Part shown: positions 1 to 5,700 of the stretch, in pieces
Layout: each line of letters begins with the position of its first letter
Numbering within the stretch: the first letter of the stretch is position 1
DNA from: Candidatus Woesearchaeota archaeon
GTDB lineage: Archaea > Nanobdellota > Nanobdellia > Woesearchaeales > UBA11716
Assembly (NCBI GenBank): GCA_013329175.1
Contig: DUKR01000006.1
Coordinates: 1 to 11,462 of the forward strand
Reading direction: 5' to 3'
DNA: 11,462 nt
Notes under the pieces: generated by a model
Told to the model about the DNA's origin: nothing
Databases searched by the model: none
Seen by the model: the letters and a program-made list of their open reading frames with translations, nothing else
Translations under genes and position numbers: made by a program

Positions 1-6
1 CTTGAA

Positions 7-57
7 AATTCCGTCGTGCACGGCAGAGTCGCCCATCCTTCAACCACGCGGGTAGCA
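7..57 (+). repeat. Diverged direct repeat, copy 1
   Basis: Gapless alignment with 411-461 gives 37 identical bases of 51, and 36 of 47 over 7-53. Shared cores are AATTCCG, GCAGAGTC and CATCCTTCA. Read in frame 1, only one of the eleven mismatches in 7-53 falls at a third codon position, so the similarity is not what a conserved protein frame would leave. A T-rich tract follows about 65 bases later. The left side is cut by the window edge. Confidence 0.6.
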
Positions 58-120
58 GCGCCATACACTGCGGCAATGGCTGCAACACACGCCCTTGCCA
101 GCAAGCGTAGCCCGAGCCGT

Positions 121-185
121 TTTTGTTTTCGCCCTTTTTTTCTTCACCTTTTTTCTTCTTTTCTTTCTTTATTTTTCTTTCCCCC
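121..185 (+). terminator. Long polypyrimidine tract, probable transcription terminator
   Basis: About 65 bases consist almost entirely of T and C, with several runs of five to seven T. Repeated T-runs are the usual intrinsic termination signal of archaea. It would end a transcript entering from the left edge. No stable hairpin is needed for this, and none was found. Confidence 0.5.
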
Positions 186-292
186 GTCGGAAAGTGCAAT
201 TGAGATGATGGCATGATACGAAAAGAAGGGCGTTATACATTGGCTGTGGAAGCAAAAAGGCTATAGCTATTGATTTCTATCTTATGATTTTT

Positions 293-503
293 GGGGGGAA
301 TTCCAACCCCATGAGACTGCCTCCTCTCCCCATGGCTTTTCAGGAGGGTGAAGGAGTACGATTTTGTGTATGTAACAGGCCCCGCCTATACCATTATTGG
401 CTTGGGTAATAATTCCGCCATGCTCTGCAGAGTCATTCATCCTTCATGCCCGCAGGTGCAACGCACCATCATAGGGGGATAGCCTACTCTCTAATTCTCA
501 GCT
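293..503 (+). ncRNA. Candidate structured RNA of about 210 nt, family unknown
   Basis: This is inference from base pairing. A possible closing stem pairs GGGAATT (296-302) with AATTCTC (493-499), seven pairs including one G-U, just before the T-run at 503-509. Inside it are CCTCCT/AGGAGG (320-325/342-347), ATTATT/AATAAT (393-398/408-413), a self-complementary CTCTGCAGAG (423-432), GGTGC/GCACC with a three-base loop (455-467), and a possible CCCC/GGGG (307-310/474-477). I do not see the conserved parts of SRP RNA, RNase P RNA, 5S rRNA or a tRNA. Weak TATA-like strings near 233 or 261 could start it. The region could instead be plain intergenic sequence with chance stems. Confidence 0.3.
411..461 (+). 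repeat. Diverged direct repeat, copy 2
   Basis: Partner of 7-57 at an offset of 404 bases. This copy contains the perfect palindrome CTCTGCAGAG (423-432) and runs into the hairpin GGTGC-AAC-GCACC (455-467). It lies inside the candidate RNA 293-503, and a T-run follows at 503-509. Copy 1 is also followed by a T-rich tract, so each copy may be the 3' part of a separate transcript. Confidence 0.6.
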
Positions 504-509
504 TTTTTT
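503..509 (+). terminator. T-run after the candidate RNA
   Basis: Seven consecutive T follow AGC and are followed by a pyrimidine-rich stretch (510-518). On the plus strand this would terminate a transcript coming from the 293-503 region. It does not serve proA, which is on the other strand. Confidence 0.4.
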
Positions 510-544
510 CTCCCTCCTCGAAATTTTAAAGTCCACCATGCCTT

Positions 545-1837
545 CTAAGCGAGCTTCCTGTGCGTGAACCTCTTTGCGCCAATGCCGGCGTAATCAGCAA
601 CGATGTGGCCATCTCCAGCCAATCTGTACTTGTAGATGGTGAGGCTCTCAAGTCCGCATGGCCCGCGAGCGTGAATCTTGCCTGTTGCAATGCCCACTTC
701 TGCACCTAAGCCGTAGCGAAAGCCGTCAGCAAATCTTGTCGAGGCATTTGCTATGACTGAGCTGGAGTCAACTTCAGCGAGGAACTGCCGCTTTGCCTGG
801 TCGTCTTGCGTCACAATAGTATCAGTATGGTGAGAGCCGTTGGTGTTGATATGCTCAATCGCCTCACCTATGCTATCCACTATCTTTATCGAAAGGATAA
901 GGTCGTTGTACTCAGCGCCCCAGTCCTCTTCAGCCGCACCCTTTACTGACGGGATGATCTCTTTAGTCCTTTTGCAGCCCCGCAGCTCTACCCCTTTCTC
1001 CTTAAGCTTTTCAGCGGCCTTGGGGAGGAACTCCCGCGCGATGTCCCTGTGCACAAGCAGCGTCTCAATGGCATTGCAGACAGCAGGGTACTGGCACTTG
1101 GCATCAAGTGTTATAGCTATCGCCTTGCCAATATCAGCATCCTTATCTATGTAAGCATGGCAGATGCCGCTTGCATGGCCTAAAACAGGTATTTTGGTGC
1201 TCTGCATAATGTGCGCAACAAAACGGTTTGAGCCACGTGGAATGATGAGGTCAATGTAGCTATGAAGAGTAAGCATCTCCTTTACGTCTTCCCTTGTTTC
1301 CAGAAGCTGGAGCGCTAGGTTACTTATGCCAGCCTGCCCAGCCGCTTCTGCAATAAGGGAAAAAAAAATGGCATTGGAGCGCCTTGCCTCGCTTCCCCCT
1401 TTGAGCATGACCGCGTTGCCTGATTTTATGGCAAGGCAGCTTATCTGCACAAGAGCGTCAGGCCTTGATTCAAAGATGACACCGATGACGCCAATAGGCA
1501 CGCTGACCTTTTCAAGGATAAGCCCAGTGTCAAGCTCAGTCCTTGCTAAAATCCTGCCTATGGGATCCTCAAGAGCTATGAGGTCCTTAATGCCTGAGAG
1601 CATCTCAGCAAGCTTTGCCTCATCAAGCTTCAGCCGCCTGATGAGCGCCTCAGGAATCTTTGCTGCTTTTGCCTCACTGATGTCCTTTTGGTTCTCTTTG
1701 AGAATGAGTTCCCTGCTGCATGCAATGGCTTTGGCGATGAGGAAAAGCGCCTTGTTCCTCTTCGCTTCAGAAGCAGCGGCCAGGGAGAATGATGCCTGTT
1801 TTGCTTTCTTTACTTTGGTGCTGATGGACTGCGTCAT
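545..1837 (-). CDS. proA: Glutamate-5-semialdehyde dehydrogenase (gamma-glutamyl phosphate reductase)
   Basis: ProA reduces gamma-glutamyl phosphate to glutamate-5-semialdehyde with NADPH, the second step of proline synthesis from glutamate, in the cytoplasm. The 430-residue product has the family's usual length of about 415-430. Visible hallmarks are VPIGVIGVIFESRPDA (113-128), GNAVMLKGGSEA (140-151), IPRGSN (199-204), GHASGICHAYID (220-231), the catalytic cysteine Cys254 in YPAVCNAIETLLVH, SHHTDTIVTQD (335-345) and GKIHARGPCGLE (386-397) near the C-terminus. No domain appears to be missing. The ATG (1835-1837) overlaps the proC stop as ATGA, which implies translational coupling, with AAGGA just upstream. 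The gene ends in TAG. The dehydrogenase is of the ordinary bacterial type, and no proB is present in the window. Confidence 0.96.
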   Translation of the reverse strand: MTQSISTKVKKAKQASFSLAAASEAKRNKALFLIAKAIACSRELILKENQKDISEAKAAKIPEALIRRLKLDEAKLAEMLSGIKDLIALEDPIGRILARTELDTGLILEKVSVPIGVIGVIFESRPDALVQISCLAIKSGNAVMLKGGSEARRSNAIFFSLIAEAAGQAGISNLALQLLETREDVKEMLTLHSYIDLIIPRGSNRFVAHIMQSTKIPVLGHASGICHAYIDKDADIGKAIAITLDAKCQYPAVCNAIETLLVHRDIAREFLPKAAEKLKEKGVELRGCKRTKEIIPSVKGAAEEDWGAEYNDLILSIKIVDSIGEAIEHINTNGSHHTDTIVTQDDQAKRQFLAEVDSSSVIANASTRFADGFRYGLGAEVGIATGKIHARGPCGLESLTIYKYRLAGDGHIVADYAGIGAKRFTHRKLA

Positions 1838-2634
1838 TCCTTCTTTCCAAGCTCAACGCTTCTTCTCGTCGCTGCTGCTATGGTCTCTTTGATGATGTCC
1901 TCAACGTCGGAATCCTCCATGATGCTGAGGCCTGCAACCGTTGTTCCGTTGGGAGAGCTCACCATCTTTATCAGCTCTTCTGGCTTCATCTCCTTCTTCC
2001 TAAGCAGTTCAGCTGTGCCGATAAGTGTCTGGAGGGTGAGCTCCTCAGCGGCTTTTATGGTGAGCCCCTGCTCAATGCCTGCAGCAATCATCGCCTTTGC
2101 AATATAGGCCACAAAAGCAGGGCCTGAGCCGGAGAGGCCGGTGACCGCATCAAGCTGCTCTTCCCTGACTTCAAGGGCAATGCCTGATGACGCTAGAATT
2201 CTCTTAACGCTATCAGCGTCATCCCCTGTGCAGCGCTTCCCAAGAGAGAATCCTGCTGCCATCTTCCTGACTATGCACGCAAGGTTAGGCATCACCCTGA
2301 CAATTCTTGCTTCTGGAAGCAGCTTTTCAAGCGCTGCTAACCTTACCCCTGCAAGGATAGAGATCACCATTTTTGAGGAATCAGCACTGATTCCCCTCAG
2401 GGCTTCCTTTGCCTGCTGTGGCTTGACCGCAAGGATGATGGTGTCTGCCTTTGCAAACACTTCTGCTGCGCCTGCAGCAGCATTGATGCCCATACTCTTC
2501 ACTACCGACGTGAGCCGCTCCTGCTTCACGTCATACGCAGTAATCGCTGTCGAGTGCGCTACTTTTGCTGCTATCAGCCCCCTCATGAGGGCTTCAGCCA
2601 TATTCCCTGCCCCGATAAACCCGATGCTTTCCAT
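1834..2634 (-). CDS. proC: Pyrroline-5-carboxylate reductase
   Basis: ProC reduces 1-pyrroline-5-carboxylate to proline with NAD(P)H, the last step of the pathway. Numbered from the start chosen here (266 residues), it has the Rossmann motif IGFIGAGNMAEAL near the N-terminus, AVKPQQ at about 69-74, the dimer-domain signature DAVTGLSGSGPAF at about 162-174 and SSPNGTTVAGL at about 226-236. The usual MPNTP is MPNLA here, a mild departure. The frame is open to an ATG nine codons earlier (2659-2661). I prefer 2634 because it gives the short N-terminus typical of ProC, has AGGGGAAG just upstream, and lies about 45 bases from the TATA-like box at 2674-2682; the usual 25-base spacing would put the transcript start downstream of the longer ATG. 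It overlaps proA by four bases. Confidence 0.93.
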   Translation of the reverse strand: MESIGFIGAGNMAEALMRGLIAAKVAHSTAITAYDVKQERLTSVVKSMGINAAAGAAEVFAKADTIILAVKPQQAKEALRGISADSSKMVISILAGVRLAALEKLLPEARIVRVMPNLACIVRKMAAGFSLGKRCTGDDADSVKRILASSGIALEVREEQLDAVTGLSGSGPAFVAYIAKAMIAAGIEQGLTIKAAEELTLQTLIGTAELLRKKEMKPEELIKMVSSPNGTTVAGLSIMEDSDVEDIIKETIAAATRRSVELGKKE

Positions 2635-2673
2635 CTTCCCCTGTTTTCGTGCTGCTTTCATGGCTTCCCTTGG

Positions 2674-2682
2674 TATATATTA
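2674..2682 (-). promoter_or_regulatory. TATA-like box for proCA
   Basis: On the minus strand the sequence reads TAATATATA. A start about 25 bases downstream falls near 2652-2654, leaving a leader of about 18 bases before the ATG at 2634. It is back to back with the promoter of the plus-strand gene, separated by about 55 bases. Confidence 0.55.
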
Positions 2683-2735
2683 CTTTCGTTGGCAGCAATA
2701 AGTACCCATTGCAGAATAGTAACAAAATAACAATA

Positions 2736-2743
2736 TTTAAATA
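2736..2743 (+). promoter_or_regulatory. TATA box for the giant secreted protein gene
   Basis: TTTAAATA is a near-consensus archaeal TATA box, preceded by an A-rich stretch (AACAAAATAAC) of the kind seen at the transcription factor B recognition element. The expected start is near 2764-2766. This leaves the in-frame TTG at 2750 outside the transcript and argues for the downstream ATG codons. Confidence 0.6.
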
Positions 2744-2780
2744 GAAGAATTGACTACTTTTGAGAAAATACAGCTTCGTT

Positions 2781-2787
2781 GGGGGTT
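2781..2787 (+). promoter_or_regulatory. Ribosome binding site that decides the start of the giant gene
   Basis: GGGGGTT resembles the archaeal Shine-Dalgarno sequence GGAGGTGA. It lies seven bases before the ATG at 2795 but only one base before the ATG at 2789. The spacing therefore favours 2795, which also gives a clean signal peptide. Confidence 0.5.
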
Positions 2788-2794
2788 AATGTAC

Positions 2795-5700
2795 ATGGCA
2801 AGAAAAAAACTATCTGTCTTGGCTCTCTTTATACTCATTATTGTGCAATGCAGTTTTGCGCTTGCTGAGCATGAGAGCGGCTACTCCATTCCCGTGCAGC
2901 ACACGGCAGATGGAGGCTCTGATTTTGATACTCAGGGGCCATATCCTAACAATATCAAAGATTTCTCGGTTGTCTATAAGAGCGACGGAGCCGTCAGGGG
3001 CATTTATTTTCTTGACTACCTGAACATACTGCATACTGCTAACGTTGATGAAGACTGGCCATTACCCCCAAACACGGGCCAGACCGTTGTTGAGTTTAAT
3101 CCTGTCGGCATAGAGGTAGTTACTGACGCAAGAGGAAACGTGTACGGAATTTATGCTATGGCTCCAACTGGAACGTTCCATGAGATTCTTGCATCGGGCG
3201 ATTATGGAAAGTCAATTCCCTCATGGACGGAGTGGGACATTCAGCCAGTGCAGAACATTTATGATCCTAACCTTATGAAAGATTTTGAAGTTGTTTTTGA
3301 CTCCAACGGAAATGTCAGGGGCGCCTATCAGCTTGACAGGCTTGGAGTTCTTCACACCCCAAGCATGAATGCTAATGACTCGCTTCCCTATCAGGGAAGG
3401 GTTGCTGTCGGTGTTGTTGACAATATTGAAGTGGTCAGTTCTGATAATGCAAGAGTTTTTGGAGTCTATGGCCAGGACAGGCTTGGAGGCTTTCATGAGC
3501 TGCTTTCTACTGGAGACGATGGAAGGTCAATACCTTCATGGACTACATGGGATGTAAGGCCAGTGTATGGCATCAGCATGGTTGACTTCAACATCATTGA
3601 GGACCGCTTAGGCAACGTGGTAGGCGCGTACCAGCTGGATTCTGCCGGCGTTCTTCACACTCCTGTTGTGGATAGGGATAAAGAGCTTAACATTGACAAC
3701 AGGCTAACTATTGACATGCCAAATTCCATCCACAAGGTTGACCCGGTTGTCACCGCAAGCGGCGATGTGCTCGGCGTGTATGCTGTTGACAGGCTTGGAG
3801 CCATCCATACTCCGATTGTAACAATTGTTGAAGGAAATAGCACAGCACCCACATTGCAGGATATCAGAGCAGGCAGTGTCAGGTCTAGCAGAAACATCCA
3901 GACTGGCCTCTCACCAGGTGTGGTTTATTCATTAGGCAAGAGCCTTATTTTTGAGATAGCCTCGCTTCCTGAGCATGGGGAGCTAGCTGATTTTAATCCA
4001 GAAACCGGTGCCATAGCCTACACGGCAAATACAGGCTACACTGGCCAAGACAGTTTCCTTTTCAGGGCATATTATGTGAATGATAAAGGTGTAAGAATCT
4101 ATTCCAACATTGTGGCAATGTACATAAATATTGTTGCCAATGCTCCTCCGGTTGTTCATGACCTAACCTATGATATTAGGCAAGGCACTGAAGAGATAAC
4201 AATTGATTTATCTGAAGGAGCAAGAGACCCTGAGGGAGACGACTTTTTTTTTGAAATTGTGTCGCTTCCTCTGTATGGGACGCTTGATGAGTTTAATGCC
4301 GAAACTGGCATTGTAAGGTATATGCCCCTTACGTCCAGAACATATGAGCTGTACTTTGAGTATTGGGCATCTGACAGGAATGGATACTCAAACGCTGGCA
4401 TAGTGCGCATTCATCAAAATCATGCCCCAAACATGGTGATAGATGAGATTGAGTATGAAATTGAAGGGAGCATAGGAAGAGTAGGCGATGAAGGAGTAAT
4501 AGATGCACCTATAAGAGAGGATTCTGTTTTAGAGATAACCTCAGTATTTTCAGCACTTCATTCAGAATTTAGGGATGTAACCATTAATGGAGAGATTGTT
4601 GGAATTCTTAATAATAGCAATGGTAGTCTAATAATTGAAGGAGATACCGTTATTGATTATGTTGGAGCGACTGTCCAGCAAATAGCAGGAGTAGGGGAAT
4701 TACCTCCGTCCCATAGAATCTCTCTAACCATTGACTTCAGTGATTTGCCAGAGTTTGTTCCTGGAGAATATCAGCTTAATTTAAGGGTTTCAGGAACAGA
4801 CAGATATGGAGTAGAGGTTGAATCAAGACCGTTCACATTCACTATAACACTTGTTGAAGACCAGGAACCTATAGCGCCTACCCTAAGGTCAATCCTTACC
4901 CAGCCAAGCCTGCCAGCAGGCCCCCTCTATGTGGGCGATACGCTTACCATAAACGGCAAAGGCTCACAGCCTGATCAGGTAACAGGGTTTGCTACCCAAG
5001 TCCTTATTGATGCACAGTTTACAAAGCTTGGAGAAGATGTAGAGATTGTTGGCGGCGCAAGGCATTCTGGAACAGGCCAAAATGGCAATGCGCAGATATT
5101 TGACAGCCCTCCAGTTACGCTTAGGTTCCTGAGGGAAGGCTCATACGAAATACGGTTTATCGTAAAAAATCAGGATGGAGTATGGATGCCCGCTGCCCGA
5201 TTTACCCAAAGCGTGCTGCTAAGACCAACAGAGCCAGTGACAAGCCTTGCTCCCGAGATATCCTCAGTATTCTTTTTCCATCCAACCAGCGGCAACAGGG
5301 CAGAAGTGATCAACGGAGGATCAGTCAGGTTTAACGATGACAAGGACGTGTTTACCATCTATGTAGAGGGATTTGACCCCGAAGGAAATCATGCTGACAT
5401 AGCATTGAACATTGAAGGCCTTACTGCATCAGGAGGGGTCATGGGAAATCCGGTTGCTGGAGAAACAGGCAAACTCTGGGAGATTATATGGAATGCGCAA
5501 AGAAGCAATCCTGGCACCCACCACTTAACCATCACGCCAAGGGATTCATCTGGACACTCAGGCGCAGCGAGGGACTTTTATGTTAACATCGTTGCAGCAG
5601 AGACTGAACCTTTCTGCGGTGACGGCATGGTCAATGGCAATGAGCAGTGCGATGACGGGAACACCCAAAGCGGTGACGGATGCAGTGCACAGTGCACGAA

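Larger units (their letters stand above)
1..544. other. Left-edge intergenic region without a convincing gene
   Basis: No reading frame here looks like a conserved protein. The longest plus-strand frame (16-216) runs into a homopolymer-like tract that translates to Phe/Leu/Ser. What can be seen is a diverged direct repeat (7-57 and 411-461), a polypyrimidine tract (121-185), a candidate structured RNA (293-503) and a T-run (503-509). Bases 186-292 hold nothing firm beyond weak TATA-like strings near 233 and 261. The minus-strand proCA operon ends at 545, so any plus-strand transcript here is convergent with it. Confidence 0.6.

Noticed and set aside
16..216. Plus-strand frame of 66 codons at the left edge
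   Set aside because: Its second half is a translated T/C tract and the first half is the non-coding direct repeat, whose mismatch pattern does not show protein constraint.
352..480. Short plus-strand frame reading like a protein tail (VTGPAYTIIGLGNNSAM)
   Set aside because: It has no start codon or upstream continuation, with a stop about 14 codons before, and its similarity to copy 1 is not concentrated in codon-conserved positions. A gene remnant cannot be excluded.
1326..1892. Long plus-strand frame opposite proA
   Set aside because: Antisense shadow of a clearly conserved gene, with no promoter or ribosome site of its own.
2662..2794. Riboswitch or operator between the divergent proC and giant genes
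   Set aside because: The spacer is fully used by two TATA boxes and short leaders. I see no palindrome or conserved aptamer-like structure in it.
2795..2866. Lipoprotein signal at Cys19 of the giant protein
   Set aside because: The residues before the Cys (IVQ) do not fit a lipobox, and a normal cleavage site (ALA before Glu25) follows.
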